In this document: piece after piece, positions 31,186 through 43,135 of the stretch | Layout: each line of letters begins with the position of its first letter | Numbering within the stretch: the first letter of the stretch is position 1 | NCBI GenBank assembly: GCA_017163975.1 | Contig: JAFFSR010000396.1 | Coordinates: 372,001 to 436,000 of the forward strand | DNA: 64,000 nucleotides | Source: Anastatus disparis | Taxonomy: Eukaryota; Arthropoda; Insecta; Hymenoptera; Eupelmidae | Reading direction: 5' to 3' | Position numbers and translations under genes: made by a program | Notes under the pieces: model-generated | Told to the model about the DNA's origin: nothing | The model's input: the letters and a program-made list of their open reading frames with translations, nothing else | Databases searched by the model: none

Positions 31186-32736
31186 TTATTTTAATGTACT
31201 TGGAAATGAAAGCTCATTTTATATATTTTTGCATTAACATTCATGTTATTTACTACAAATTTTGCTGTATAATAAACATGGATTTCCAACGACGTACATG
31301 AATATCGCATTAATGTATACATATTGAATTCCTAATGTATCAGTACGTGAAATATAATTTATAAATCCTTCAATTTTTATGTTACTTTTTATGTTAACTG
31401 TTTGAGAAATCAAGCACAATTGAAAAAAATTCTAGTAAAATACTTTCTTACAAATTTAATGCGGGTGGACATTTTTTTAATGTAAATTGCATTAAATTTC
31501 ATGTTTGATTACTAAAAATTTCCAGGTGTTTCGTTTTTAGTAAATTTAATGTGAATATGACATTTTCAATGTGAAATATGTTAAATTTTAAGCAAAACAT
31601 CTGGAAATTTTCAGCAAATTGGTTTTTCATTTAAAATTTAATGCAGATCAATATTTTTAATGTAATGTACATTATATTTCGGGCTTGATTGCAGGAAATT
31701 TCCATTAGTTTTATTTTCAGTAAATTTAATGCAGATATAACTTTTTCAATGTAAAGTACGTCAAATTTTAAACAAAATATCAGAAAATTTTTAGCGAATT
31801 GGTTTTTATTCAAAATTTAATGTAGATTAAGATTTTTAATGCAATGTTCATTATATTTCGGGTACGATTAAAGAAAATTTCCAGCAGTTTCGTTTTCAGT
31901 AAATTTAATGTGAACATGACATTTTTAATGTGGAATGCCTTAAATAGAACCTTAAAAAATTTTCAGCAAATTTGTTTTTATTCAAAATTTAATGCAGATA
32001 CAGATTTTTAATATAATGTACATTATAATACAGGCGCAATTGCAATTAATTTCCAATTTTTTTGTTTTTAGTAAATTTAATGTGAATATGACATTTTTAA
32101 TACGAAATACATTAAATTTCAAGCAAAACATCAAGAGATTTCTTGTAATTTTTTTATCATTTAAAATTTAATGCAGATCTAGATTTTTAATACAAAGTGC
32201 AATAAACTTTAATTTCAATTGCAAAATATTTCGAACAGTTTCGTTTTTAATACATTAAATGCAAACACAACATTTCAATGCAAATTACATTAAATTTAAG
32301 CAAATTATGAAATTTTCAGCAAATTTGTTCTTAGTGAAAATTTAATGCAGATCAAGATTTTTAATATAGAATGCATTAAATTTCAAACTGAATTGTAAAA
32401 AATTTCATTCAGTTTCGTTTTTAGTAAATTTAATGCAAATTGAAATTTTTTAATGTAAATGCATGAAATTTAAAGTTAGATTGCAAAAAATTGCTTGAGC
32501 TTCTTGATTATGCCAATAGGAGGACGCGCGTTGATGCGCGTTTTGTCCCTAAGCGGTGGAAAAAGACCTTACTTACTATATTAGCCGGTGTTTTGTGTGG
32601 ACACACATGCGCAGTGGCTGTCTTATTACCATATAAATGCGACATTATAAGTAAATTTGAATGTATTGTATGCGGATATGTATTGATGTATAAGTATGTG
32701 TTATAAAATAATATATTTAAGCATCATGTGAATAAA
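31186..32736. repeat. Right inverted arm with ~185-bp subrepeats
   Basis: Reverse complement of the left arm (331-3768). About six degenerate units run from 31440 to 32480, each with AAATTTAATGCAGAT and TTTCGTTTT(T/C)AGTAAATTT phrases. The outer 250 bp (GCCAATAGGAGGACGCGCG ... GACATTATAAGTAAATTTGA) match 340-560. The 71-codon frame at 32491-32706 lies in this arm and has no recognisable features. Confidence 0.75.
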
Positions 32737-33545
32737 ATTCTATTTAGTGTTCCATAGTTACAATGTATAAATATACTATAGAAAAAATGTAACAAAAATC
32801 ATCTGATTTACAGAAAAGGATCAAAACAACAAATACTTAAGAAAAAATAATAAAATAAGAAATTATTTTAATCCCATTACTATCAAATTAACAAAACTTT
32901 AATATATTTTCTGAGAAAATTTTAGGCATACTGCACAAAATGTTAAGTACATACATTAAAAAATGGGGGGTGTGAATTGCTAGAAATTTTATGCAATATT
33001 ATATGAATATTCAAGCTTGTACATTAATTTAAGTTTAGGAAAGCTCATGCGAATTTTATACATTTTCACTTTTAAAGCACTTTAAAATTAAATTTCATGT
33101 AGGTACACTAGCAAGTGAATATGCGAATCACTAGAAATTCTATGTATTTCTGCATGAAATTTTATTCATTTTACATGAATATTTAAGCAAGTGCATAAAA
33201 TTAAGCTTGGATAAAGTCACCTGAAATTTAATATATTTTTACATAAAAATTTCAGCATATTACACAAAATTTCATGTGAGTACATAAAAAACTGAAGGGT
33301 GCAAGTTGCTGAAAATTCTATTCAGATCTACATGAAATTTTATTTATTCTATAATAATATTCAAGCTAGTGCATTGAATTCGCCCAACAAAAATTGCTTG
33401 AAATTTTATGCAATCGTGCATTGAATTTAGAGCAGGATCAGTGAAAAAATTATGTATTTACGTGATTTGTATTTCATGTGCTCCGATAAAATTTTGCTTC
33501 CAGCACTTTTACATGAATTTTCATGCATGTATTGTTGACAGTGTA
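32737..33545. repeat. Degenerate satellite-like repeat
   Basis: From about 32920 the phrases TGAATATTCAAGC, ATGAAATTTTATTCATT and a GGGTGCAAGTTGCTGAAAATTC-like unit recur three times at roughly 180-230-bp spacing. The right end, TGTTGACAGTGTAG, resembles the ACTGTGT/ACACTGT terminus of the long arms. No gene. Confidence 0.5.
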
Positions 33546-34078
33546 GGAGAACAAAAAAGACCAAGATAGAGCTGAAAATAATCAAATTTAAATGTAATGA
33601 TAAATTTTTTTCTTATAATATCAAGTAATGAAACTTTTATTTACTTTAATTTATATTAAATATAAGAATTTGGTCCATAAATAATTTTAAAAAATCTTAT
33701 CTAGTGCTTAAAATCCTTTTGATTAATCGAAAACTTAATTTTTTCTATTTTGATGGTTGTCGCAAGCTTTCTCAGCCAATTTTCAACAAATTGACCTCAA
33801 AATTTCCAGAAATTTTGTATTTATATATGTTTACAAATTAACAATGCTGAAATTTTGATAAGGTAAATTAAATTAAATGTTGAACTGAATTATATACATT
33901 AAATTCATAAAATTATCTATTTTTTCCAATATTTGCAACTTTTTCTGAAACAAACTTTTAAATTATTTTTTTTAAAAAGAACTAAAACAGTTAAATTGTG
34001 AAGATATATAAATTGAAGATCCCTACAAATTTTGAAGTCAATCTGTTGAAAATGGGCAGAAAAAGTTTGCAATAATCA
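33546..34078. repeat. Palindromic repeat P11, left half
   Basis: Contains AAGAATTTGGTCCATAAATAATTTTA and GTCGCAAGCTTTCTCAGCC (phrases shared with 40090-40210). Its inverted continuation is at 34468-34690, so P11 is split by the P3 element. Confidence 0.55.
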
Positions 34079-34467
34079 TTAAGAAGGGGCTGAACTATCT
34101 GTCTTTGTCTAATAGCGTTTTTCATCATTTATGTAAACACTATCCGGTATAACAAGAAAAAAATAGCAACCCCCGCTAGATATTAGTATAATAAGTAAAT
34201 TTTGTAATAACAACCAAATTTTTTCACTGCGTAGTTTTTGAATAATTAGAGACCTACCAAAAAAAGATAGGTTATATTCTAGATTGCTAGTAGGTCTCTA
34301 ATTAGTCAAAAACTATGCGGTAAAAAATTTTGTTGTTATTACAAAATTTACTAATTATACTAATATCTAGCGGGGGCTGCTATTTTTTTCTTGTTATACC
34401 GGATAGTGTTTACATAAATGATGAAAAACGCTATTAGACAAAGACAGATAGTTCGGCCCCTTCTTAA
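34079..34467. mobile_element. TTAA foldback family P3
   Basis: TTAAGAAGGGGC at the left, GCCCCTTCTTAA at the right, with near-perfect ~180-bp arms (AACTATCTGTCTTTGTCTAA, then ACACTATCCGGTATAAC). A short relative of the arm occurs at 57741-57790. Confidence 0.85.
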
Positions 34468-34792
34468 AATAGAAAAAATCAAGTCTTTGTTCCAAAATCA
34501 AGTGTGTGGATAAAGGAAGATTTCAATTATCAGATAAGATTTTTTGAAATTATTCATTGACAGAAGTCTTGTATTTAATATATATTTAAGGTAAAAAAAA
34601 GTTTGATTAATTAATATTATAATTAAAAAAATTATCATAGCATTTAAATTTGATTTTTTTTAGGTTTTATCTTAGTTCTGATACTTTACTATATCATGGT
34701 ATACATTTTAAAAGACGTTCTTAGTTATGTAATTAATTTATTAGGATTATTAAGAAAATTTCTAAACAAATCCTCATAATTAAATTCACTGG
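34468..34792. repeat. P11 right half and spacer
   Basis: Inverted relative of 33600-33780 up to about 34690. The last 100 bases are unassigned AT-rich spacer. Confidence 0.5.
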
Positions 34793-35456
34793 CTAGGAGA
34801 GTGTCACACCTCCGGATCACGGATTTTGCTCAAACTTCGGGATAAGTTTTCAGATGATAAAATATGGAAAAAGCTAAAATTAGAGTCATAAATACTCAAT
34901 ATTTCCCTAGTTACAGGCAATTGAAGAAAATCACTAAAAAAGTTACTAGATTTTTAAACGCATATAGTTCTTTAGCGTCGATAGCTACAAGCTTGAAACT
35001 TTTTTTAAATTAAAGCTGAGCTCAAATCCTTTCGAATTAGTAGTTATAGCATGTAAAAATATTATTTTTTCCCAAAGTTAGAGCGTAATATGGATCGAAC
35101 CTAATTTCAGCTTTTATTATTAATTAATGTTTTTAAAAGAAAAATCAGGTCCAATGTTTATCACGCTCTAACTTTGGGAAAAAATAATATTTTTACATGC
35201 TATAACTACTAATTCGAAAGGATTTGAGCTTAGCTTTAATTTAAAAAAAGTTTCAAGCTTGTAGCTATCGACGCTAAAGAACTATATGCGTTTAAAAATC
35301 TAGTAACTTTTTTAGTGATTTTCTTCAATTGCCTGTAACTAGGGAAATATTGAGTATTTATGACTATAACTTTAGCTTTTTCCATATTTTATCATCTGAA
35401 AACTTATCCCGAAGTTTGAGCAAAATCCGTGATCCGGAGGTGTGACACTCTCCTAG
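34793..35456. mobile_element. Foldback family P4, copy 1 (660 bp)
   Basis: A near-perfect palindrome with ends CTAGGAGAGTGTCACACCTC and its inverse. Arms of about 320 bp include GATCACGGATTTTGCTCAAA and TATTTCCCTAGTTACAGGCA. Related copies: 44490-45283 (interrupted) and about 55540-56033. Confidence 0.85.
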
Positions 35457-35686
35457 TGAGTCTAAATAAATTTCAAATTTATAAGTTTGAGGTTATAAAT
35501 CTATTTACTATCATTTAACAGGGGCATAAACCAGTGAACTCTGACATATTATGGTGAAATATCTGCGCAAATTATGTTAAAATATCTGGGCACTAGTTAG
35601 TGAAGAGAGCAGAAAGTATGGTTAATTTTCTACAAGGGTGGATGAAAAAATTTTGTATATATATTTACAATTAATAAATATGAATT
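35457..35686. other. Unassigned spacer
   Basis: AT-rich with no gene or repeat identified, apart from a weak direct repeat ATCTG(C/G)GCA near 35560-35595. Confidence 0.4.
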
Positions 35687-35836
35687 TTTACGTATATTAC
35701 TTTATTTCTTAATAAAAGTAAATAAATAAATGTAAATGTATATGATAGAAAAATTAATTTTTCTATCACGTACATTTACATTTACTTATTTACTTTTATT
35801 AAGAAACAAGGTAATATACGTAAAAATTCATATCTG
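35687..35836. repeat. 150-bp palindrome
   Basis: GAATTTTTACGTATATTACT and AATAAAAGTAAATAAATAAA are mirrored by TTTACTTTTATTAAGAAAC and ATACGTAAAAATTC. Arms are about 65 bp around ATTAATTTTTCT. Confidence 0.75.
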
Positions 35837-36364
35837 TTAACCTTCTGATAGCCGGCATTTTTTCTACTAAAAAAGTGTAACTTTCTCAAAATTTTCCATG
35901 TAAATATTTCTTAAGAGCAGGTCGGATTCGCTGTCCTTGTCTAATTGGCATTTTTGTTATTTACTCAAGATTTAATCGGTGTATCTTCAAATTAAAGGTC
36001 GAGCGCAATAGATATTATTATGAACATCTATGCACAAGAAAAAAAATATCTACCGGTTTGTTTTTGAGAAAAGTAAGTAACGCCAAAGTAAAAGTTTATG
36101 TTTATAATATTTTCGCGTTACTTACTTTTCTCAAAAACAAACCGGTAGATTTTTTTTTTCTTGTGCATAGATGTTCATAATAATAATATCTATTGCGCTA
36201 GACCTTTAATTTGAAGATACATCGATTAAAACTTGAGTAAATAACAACTTAATTGTTACTTGGTCGGTATCAGGTTCTACTCCGGTCTACCGTTAAGTAA
36301 TAGTATATGTGGGCCGATCATGGGACAACGCCATATGGCGCCATCCCGGCTGTCAGAAGGTTAA
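35837..36364. mobile_element. TTAA element (CCTTCTGA ends) holding a P2 copy
   Basis: Left TTAACCTTCTGATAGCCGGC and right GCCATCCCGGCTGTCAGAAGG-TTAA form TIRs of about 20 bp. The interior is nearly all taken by the P2 element (35911-36296), leaving about 140 bp of its own DNA. Ends and target resemble piggyBac-type MITEs. Confidence 0.7.
35911..36296. mobile_element. TTAA foldback family P2, copy 1 (386 bp)
   Basis: TTAAGAGCAGGTCGGATTCG at the left, with the right end CTACTCCGGTCTACCGTTAA. Arms include TTGTTATTTACTCAAG and AACAAACCGGTAGAT. Copy 2 lies at 44063-44455. Confidence 0.88.
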
Positions 36365-36844
36365 TTGACATTTATTATAAAATGAAGTAATTTTTATCTT
36401 GACTGTCCAAAAAAACTTTTTTCGAAATAACTATTTTGTGTTAAAGATTCTACATTATTTTTTTATACATAAAATATTTCTCAACACAGACTTGATTGTA
36501 TTAAGTTTTAAAATTTTTTTTAATGGATGTCATAAATTATTAAAAAAATACGCAAGCAATGGAAAAATGTTTCAATAAATGTTAATAATTCAAGTTTTTT
36601 AATTAATAATAAAAAAACTAATTATAAAAAATTAATATTTTAAAAATTAATTAAAAAAATTAATATTTTAAAAAATAATAATTATAATATAAATTAATTA
36701 TAAAAATTTAATATTTTTGTAAAAAAGCCGATAAAGTAGACATATATCTTGTATATTTGATTGTTATTGTTAATATTAATATTAATATTTGTAAATTTTT
36801 TTTTTGTTTTTAAAATATATTTGTTTTATTAAATGTAAAAAGTA
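36365..36844. other. AT-rich spacer
   Basis: Nearly pure A/T with (TTAATA)n-like and AATTAATATTTTAAAAA repeats near 36600-36720. No gene. Confidence 0.5.
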
Positions 36845-37055
36845 AATAAAAAAAAATTAAGGTTGAGAATGACATACTATAAGTATATCAGATTATAATG
36901 CTATTGAACAAGCATCTCTGCGTAATGGTTTAGGTGCCCGCGTCGTATGTCCGTGAGACGTTTAGGTCGTAAATTTTTTTTACTTTTTTTTATATAAAAC
37001 GTATTTATTCCGTCACTATCTAAATAAAATAATTAGATTTCTGATAAAACTGGCT
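36845..37055. repeat. tRNA-like dispersed repeat, copy 2
   Basis: Inverted relative of 4262-4440. Reads GCGTAATGGTTTAGGTGCCC, like a tRNA A-box region, and ends TCTGATAAAACTGG. Confidence 0.5.
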
Positions 37056-37059
37056 GGTT

Positions 37060-37815
37060 CCATTCAGGTTCATGCAGGCCGTCGGGGATCGAATTTTTTT
37101 TTGGTTGAAAATTATGTGAATATGTTCTAATACTCAAGAGAAGATGTGGAGACCCCGAATTAAAATTTTAAATATTTTTTCACGACGCTATAGCCTATTT
37201 TGTGTTAAGAGCAGGCTGGAGCAGATTCGATACCGACCGAGAATCTAAAATCGGTTTTTTAATTTTCTCCCACTATACGTAATGGAATGCATTAAATTTT
37301 TGAATAAATTCACAAAATTCATTTCTCTATTGCGCACGCTAAAAATAATTTAAGAAAATTTAAAAAAATTAAGAATTTTATACTACAGCTGTTTATTAAA
37401 CTTAAAGTAATTTACTTTTTGTTTAAAATATGGTGAATTTTATTGAAAAAACATCTAAAGTAATTTACTTTTTGTTTAAAATATGGTGAATTTTATTGAA
37501 AAAACATCTATTATATAATCATGTATGTATAAAAAATTGCGCTCGATAACAATTTGTTTAAAAAACAGTATAATTATTTTATTTATGATAAAATAAAATT
37601 TTCACTTTTCGGTCGGTGATTAAAATTACTCCAGCCCACTCTTAAATGTTGAAATGAAAGGTGAAAAAATGAAAATGGAACTCCATATTCAAAATGCTTT
37701 ATCTCTGTCAATTTTTGACTTTTCGAGACGAATTTTTTTTTAAATGTGAGGAATTCAGCCTACTTTTATATCGCGTTGTTATTTTATAGATTTGAATTAA
37801 TGTCGTCAAGCTTAT
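37060..37815. repeat. Repeat R8, copy 1, split by P7
   Basis: The two outer parts (37060-37204 and 37646-37815) align together with 46012-46315 in reverse orientation. Shared phrases include CTCCATATTCAAAATGC and ATAAAATAACAACG(T)GATATAAAAGTAGG in reverse. The uninterrupted copy serves as an empty-site reference for the P7 insertion. Confidence 0.8.
37205..37645. mobile_element. TTAA foldback family P7 (441 bp)
   Basis: TTAAGAGCAGGCTGGAGC at the left, CTCCAGCCCACTCTTAA at the right. Inner CGATACCGACCGAGAATCTA is mirrored by TCGGTCGGTGATTAAAATTA. Within it a 60-bp unit (AAGTAATTTACTTTTTGTTT) is directly repeated at 37398-37510. Confidence 0.8.
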
Positions 37816-38764
37816 AATAAAAACCCAAAAAAAACGATTTTGTTTCAACGTGATTTTCTCAAAAACTATTTTTTTTCCCTTAAATTTTGATATTTTTATA
37901 CATAGAAAAACTAATTTTTAAGGTGGGGCAGCATTTCGCGTTATTTTTTTTTTTAATGAATTTTTAAAATTTTATTTAATTTTTTTTAATTATAGAATAT
38001 TATATTAAGACTACGTACTTTTCAAATAATTATGATCTTTCACTATTCCTTCACTGTCTAATTTATAAGTACATTGTTAGTGTTTGCATAAAGCTTCAAA
38101 ATGAGCCATTAGTCAACGTTTTTGGTCAATTAGAATAAAAATTATAGCAATTTTATGTCCAAAAATATATTCAAAAAGAAAAAATAAATAATCATTTATT
38201 CAGTTTGTATTTCGCGCCTGCGAGTGAAATTCAGCTTGAAAGTAGTTAGTGCATGCCGTCGCTAGGTAGTGAAGTCGCATTCCAAGCGTACTCATTAGCA
38301 ATATAGTGCATCGTAGTACATAAGAAGAGATCAAATTGAAAAACAAATCTAACTTTTATAATCTTTTTGTCGCTTTATTTTGAGTTAATTACAATGGCAT
38401 CATCATTGACCAAGATAAAGTGAAAGGACTTAAAAAAAGGCACACAAAAGCTATCCAACAAGCATACGGTTCAAAGTGAGAATTGAAAAAGAATTCTTTA
38501 TGTATACTTTCGTAAACGAAAGTATCGATAAAGAGTTCTTAATGATTGCTTTGTTTATTAACGAATGTCCGACGACTTTAATTTTTAAAGTATTTACAAA
38601 GTATTCACAAAGAATTCATTTGATTTAATTAAATTCTCAAAATACTTTCTTTGATCATCAAATTATAAATGACCCTTTCATTTTATATGATTATGAAAAA
38701 CAAAAAATGTTATAATTAATTAAAAATAAGCTATAAAATTAAAGAAAAAAAAAAATTATTCGTT
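37816..38764. other. Unassigned spacer
   Basis: No gene. A GC-richer patch at 38215-38330 (CGCGCCTGCGAGTGAAATTC) is unique here. At 38480-38560 lies a short hairpin around ACTTTCGTAAACGAAAGTAT. Confidence 0.45.
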
Positions 38765-38860
38765 TGTGATTCGAACCTTGGTCTCCTAGGATGTCAAACA
38801 AAACAAAAAAAAACTATCGCCCATGACTTAGCCACTTGGCTACGAACCCAAAAATCGAGA
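38765..38860 (-). repeat. tRNA-like SINE head (Ser/Leu-like)
   Basis: The minus strand reads GTAGCCAAGTGGCTAAG (A-box pattern) and AAGGTTCGAATCACAAACGA (B-box pattern), separated by about 40 bp rich in T. It lacks a recognisable intact cloverleaf, so a tRNA pseudogene or SINE is likelier than a functional tRNA. Confidence 0.5.
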
Positions 38861-39104
38861 GTTGCACCTTAGAAATAAGGCTTTTTTCATAATTTTATAT
38901 AAGAAAAAATATCTCAAAGTTAGAAGAAAATCTGAGACTCAAATGTCATGGACTCTCCTTGTAAGTCCAAAAATTTGTGCGCTTTTTTTTCTTCTCTAAC
39001 GTCGCTATATCTACGCTATTTGTAATGCTAATCAGCCACGGAACTCGTGTGTTTGTGAACAAAGCACATATAACGTACAGTGATGCTTCTATCAATCGGC
39101 TGCC

Positions 39105-39178
39105 GAGAGCGCGATTCGAACTCAGAACCCCGAGATTACGAATCCAACGCTCTACCGACTAAGCCACTAACCGGCTCT
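39105..39178 (-). repeat. tRNA-Thr(CGT)-like module
   Basis: The minus strand reads GTGGCTTAGTCGGTAGAGCG (A box), TTGGATTCGTAATCTCGG (anticodon arm with CGT in a mismatched stem) and GAGTTCGAATCGCGC (B box). The anticodon stem is decayed. Two further copies are at 43056 and 43879. Confidence 0.6.
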
Positions 39179-39387
39179 ATTTTTATACTTTTATGATATA
39201 TTCATATTAAAAAATGATCGGCTCTTTTCGTAATCATTCGTTTACGTTCGCCTTTAAACGACAATGTCATATTGTCAAATGAATTTAGTTTGTTTATGAT
39301 TTTATTGATCCACGCCAACATCCATGATTTTATCCTTTTTCTTATATTTCTTTATCTCTCTCTTTTTTTTAATATATTAACAGAAAG

Positions 39388-39678
39388 TTTTGAGATTATT
39401 TTAGTTAGCAGAGCTGAGGATGCACTCAATGAAACACACATTTTAGTATAAAGTTAATAAAGTTTATTTATTTATATACACTCAACAGAAAGTCACTTGT
39501 CGGATATAAAATATTAAAGTAAACACTCGTTCTCAAAAACTGGCCTTGCATTCACGCGCGCGTCTCCATAAGAACTGATAAAGTGTATACGGCTAGATAG
39601 TAGAGAAGGGACGTTTAGAGGGCGCTAGCGTCTCTAGCAATATAACTAAAAACCAACTAAGGATGTGCGCCTATTCTC
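39388..39678. mobile_element. 291-bp insertion with 9-bp direct repeats
   Basis: AACAGAAAG at 39379-39387 and 39679-39687 flanks it. The uninterrupted R9 copy at 42850 has a single one. The interior has CACGCGCGCGTCTCC, an AATAAAG signal and another CTCAACAGAAAG. The class is unknown (solo LTR or SINE). Confidence 0.55.
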
Positions 39679-39935
39679 AACAGAAAGAAATACGAGAAAT
39701 TCATTATTTAATATCTAATCATCATTTCGATCATTATATTTTAACACAAATAAATTTGTAAAATTTACAAATTTTATTACTCAAAATTTTGTATTATTCA
39801 TGGATTTTTATGTTAAAAATTTAACTTCGAAAATTACACAAAAAAAATTTGTAAATTTTAACACAAAAAAATTTGTGTTTCATCTGTAACACTTATGTGT
39901 GTTAAAATTACAAATTTTTTTCCACTGTGTAGTAT

Positions 39936-40440
39936 TATTTAATATTTATTGTAGTGACACTCATAAAATATCAATTAATTAAGAAATTAAGGTATCAGGC
40001 CCAAATTAAAGCCTAAAATAAAAATTAAATTCAAGTCATAATAATTTTTTTTTAATAATATTTTAAAAAAGTTTTTTCACCTTACATATATAAATATAAG
40101 ACTTTGCCTATAAATAATTTTAAGTAATCTCATCAAATGATTGCAATCCTTCCCTTTATTCGAACAATTGATTTTTGTGGTCACTGCAAGCTTTCTCAGT
40201 CAATTTTCAACGAATCAATTTCAAAATTTCCAGAGATCTTTAATATATATATTCACAAAATAACACTTTTATTTAAAAAAAATTAAAAAATTTGTATAAT
40301 AATTTGTTGAAAATTAATTGAGAAAGATTAGGGCAAGAACCAAATTGCAAAAATCACATTTTTGACTAATCAAAAAGATTTTAAGCATCGAATGAGATAT
40401 TTTAAAATTATTCATAGACTTTGTAAATAAGTTGAGAATA
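39936..40440. repeat. P11 palindromic repeat, copy 2
   Basis: Contains AAGCTTTCTCAGTCAATTTTCAACGAAT and an inverted continuation ending near GATTTTAAGCATCGAATGAG. Related to 33546-34690. Confidence 0.55.
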
Positions 40441-41581
40441 TTTTTTCTATTATAATATCAATTAAGATCCATGTAATATAGGTTGTATTGTAATTTCATT
40501 TTTTTAAAGTTGGTGGCAAGTTTCATTTTTGGTCTAGCGACAAATAAAATATTTATTAATACACATGTTGGACTATTCGTTTGAAAAATATGACACTCAA
40601 GGTTCTAAAATTTTGCACACAATTTATAAATACCCTACTGTAACATAATGTCAATGCAAATGAATGTAATCTCGGTTGTATAATAAAACATAACATCGAA
40701 TTCTATAGTTTGAAAAGAAATAGTCTGGTACGTATCATATGAAAGGACTCATCATATACTAAATCAAATATAAATCCGCTTACCAACTTTTTTAAGCAAA
40801 ATAACAGTACAATATAAATTACATTCACATGCATTGATACCATGTTGAAGGAAGATATTTTAAAGCAATATACAGAGTATCATAGTTTTAAGTACTATAG
40901 TTATAAAAAAAAATCTAACACATACCACATGAAACATTTCATTTGACAACTAAAAATGAAACTGGCCGTCAAGCTTTTTAAAGTGATATTATAATTTCAT
41001 TTTTACTCATTGATTTTTAAAACTATAGCATTTACAATCATAAAACTTTGTAAATAACTTTAGAATGTTCTGCCTAGCATAATATCAATATAAATCCATA
41101 TATTGTTGATTGTATTGTAATTTCACTTTGAAAAAATTGGTGACAAGTTTCATTTTTCGTTTAGCTACAAACAAAATATTTCATGATGCACATATTCGTT
41201 TTAAAAGTCTGGCACTCAAAGTTCTAAAATTTTGCAAATTCATCACAGACTAAATCAAATATAAAACCGCTTTCCAACTTTTTTAAGCAAAATAACAGTA
41301 CAATCTAAATTACATTAGCGCGTCTATTTTCAAAGTTTATGGTTAGACTAAAATGTCGAATATAAAGTCATATCAGAAAATGAGGTTATAATAAAAAAAT
41401 TCATTTTTAATTAAAATCTGAAGAATAGTGAATAAAAAAATAATAAAAAAGAGTAGAGAAAGTTCACAATTAAAGTTAAACTTGTTATACTATAAATACA
41501 AGTTTATTATAGTAATACGCAAAAATTACAAATTAGAATAAGCCCATGTTATTGCCAACTTATGGTGAGATTTGACTATGT
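40441..41581. repeat. Direct repeats of a 300-400-bp unit
   Basis: GTTGTATTGTAATTTCA...GGTGGCAAGTTTCATTTTTGG at 40485 recurs as GATTGTATTGTAATTTCACT near 41106. ACTAAATCAAATATAAA(T/A)CCGCTT and AAGCAAAATAACAGTACAAT recur at 40760 and 41252. No gene. Confidence 0.6.
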
Positions 41582-41898
41582 GATCCCTGTTAAAAAAATC
41601 AGGTGATAAATCACCTGATTTATCAGGTGATTTATCATGCCAAAACATCATGTAATGATTTTTTTGGTTTTTACACGTTTGAAATCATGCTTAGTCAATT
41701 CAAAACAGTTTTTGATAATTTTAAACTTAAAAAATTTTTTAGATAATTTGGTCAGAAAAAATTTTGACTAATTTCACAAAAAAATTTCTAAGTTCAAAAA
41801 TTTCAAAAATTTTCAAAAATTGTTTTAAATTGACTAGGCATTGTTTGGAACGTGTAAAAACCAAAACCCTGTCACCTGATATTTTTCACCAGGGAAAA
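41582..41898. mobile_element. Hairpin MITE with TCAGGTGA repeats
   Basis: The left end is CCCTGTTAAAAAAATCAGGTG, then ATCACCTGATTTATCAGGTGA in tandem/palindrome. The right end is TCACCTGATATTTTTCACC. The arms include GGTTTTTACACGTTTG and its inverse. Confidence 0.65.
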
Positions 41899-42011
41899 CA
41901 CCGTACAAATATGGGTTGGTAGACACGCCATATTTTATGCTTAACTTCCTACCAGGGTACCTTAATTTAACAAAAGTACACAGTGGAAAAAAATTTGTAA
42001 TTTTAACACAC

Positions 42012-42706
42012 TGTGAGCGCCCGAGTATGTACGGCCCTGAAACCGTACGATACTGAAACATGCGCGCGCAAACACTCAAAAAGACCAAAGTGGTTGAACA
42101 TGCAAGCGCGCGTATGTACGTACACGCGCGTGCATGTGTAAGTACCGCTGAGAGTACGCGGCGGCTCTCCCTTTCTTCTACTAAGTGAGAAGAGTGGGAG
42201 AAAGACCGAAGAGAGCTGATGCAAGCAGTGCGAGGAGCTTGGGACTCTCGAGACTCTTGGATCAGCTCTCTCACGGACTAGACAGTCATACCTTGCTCAA
42301 GGCAACAATAGGCGATAGGCCAACACGTTGTTTTAAGCAAGGCAGACCTTAGAATTATTCAGATTACTTTGTAACAAATATTGTAACTTGGCTAAATAAA
42401 GAGCTTATCCAAGCGATATCCCTTTCCTATTAACCCCCGTGCAAAGCCCCGAATATTAAGGCATTTGGTCCTTAATAATAACGGGCTTTACACCTAATCA
42501 ATTCAAATATTATTAACTAATATTTATTCAAAGTCAGCTATAGCTAGGCAAGGCGTCCTAGCTATAAACGACTTTTAACAATAATAACAAGAAATACAGG
42601 GTCCGCAATAGCTAGGCATGGTGCGCTAGCTATTAACGGTCCTTTAACGCGTGCTTAAACAATAGATATTAAATATATTAATTAAAAAACAAAGGGAAAG
42701 GTTACA
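42012..42706. mobile_element. Solo LTR, 695 bp
   Basis: TGTGAGCGCC ... GGTTACA, flanked by ACACAC at 42006-42011 and 42707-42712. It has a polyadenylation signal (AATAAAG near 42396) and two related short segments (AGCTATAGCTAGGCAAGGCG and CAATAGCTAGGCATGGTGCG). It is inserted into a known R9 sequence, so its ends are well supported. No internal genes. Confidence 0.75.
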
Positions 42707-43055
42707 ACACACAAGTGTTTTAGATGAAACACAAATTTTTTTGTGTTAAAATTTACAAATTTTTTTTGTGTATTTTTCGAAGTTAAATTTATTTGTGTTA
42801 AAATATAATGATCGAAATGATGATTAGATATTAAAGAATGACTTTCTCGTATTTCTTTCTGTTAATATATTTAAAAAAAGAGAGATAAAGAAATTTAAGA
42901 AAAAGGATAAAATCATGGATGTTGGCGTGGATCAATAAAATCATAAACAAACTAATCTTATTTGACAATATTACATTGTCGTTTAAAGGTAAACGTAAAC
43001 GAATAATTATGAAAGAGCCGATCATTTTTTAATATGAGTATATCATAGAAATAGA

Positions 43056-43135
43056 GCCGGTTAGTAGCTCAGTCGGTAAAGCGTTAGATTCGTAACCTTG
43101 GGGTTCTGAGTTCGAATCCCGCTTTCGGCAACCGA
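43056..43135 (+). repeat. tRNA-like module, copy 2
   Basis: AGCCGGTTAGTAGCTCAGTCGGTAAAGCG, then a CGT-containing anticodon arm and GAGTTCGAATCCC. It is better than copy 1 at the T-arm. It is still part of R9, so a SINE module rather than a gene. Confidence 0.6.

Larger units (their letters stand above)
38870..39935 (-). repeat. R9 repeat with tRNA-like module, copy 1
   Basis: Inverted relative of copies at 41985-43425 and 43430-44062. In order on the minus strand: an end CACAGTGGAAAAAAATTTGT, a CACAAATTTTTTTGTGTT palindrome, a GATCATTTTTTAATATGA block, a tRNA-like head, then CATCACAAATAGCATAAATA. A 291-bp insertion lies at 39388-39678. Confidence 0.75.

Noticed and set aside
32491..32706. 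71-codon frame in the right arm
   Set aside because: The matching sequence in the left arm does not keep the frame open, so not under selection.
39105..39178. Functional tRNA-Thr gene
   Set aside because: Anticodon stem mismatched and embedded in a dispersed repeat.
41834..42274. 146-codon minus-strand frame
   Set aside because: Spans the boundary of an LTR and a MITE; chance frame.
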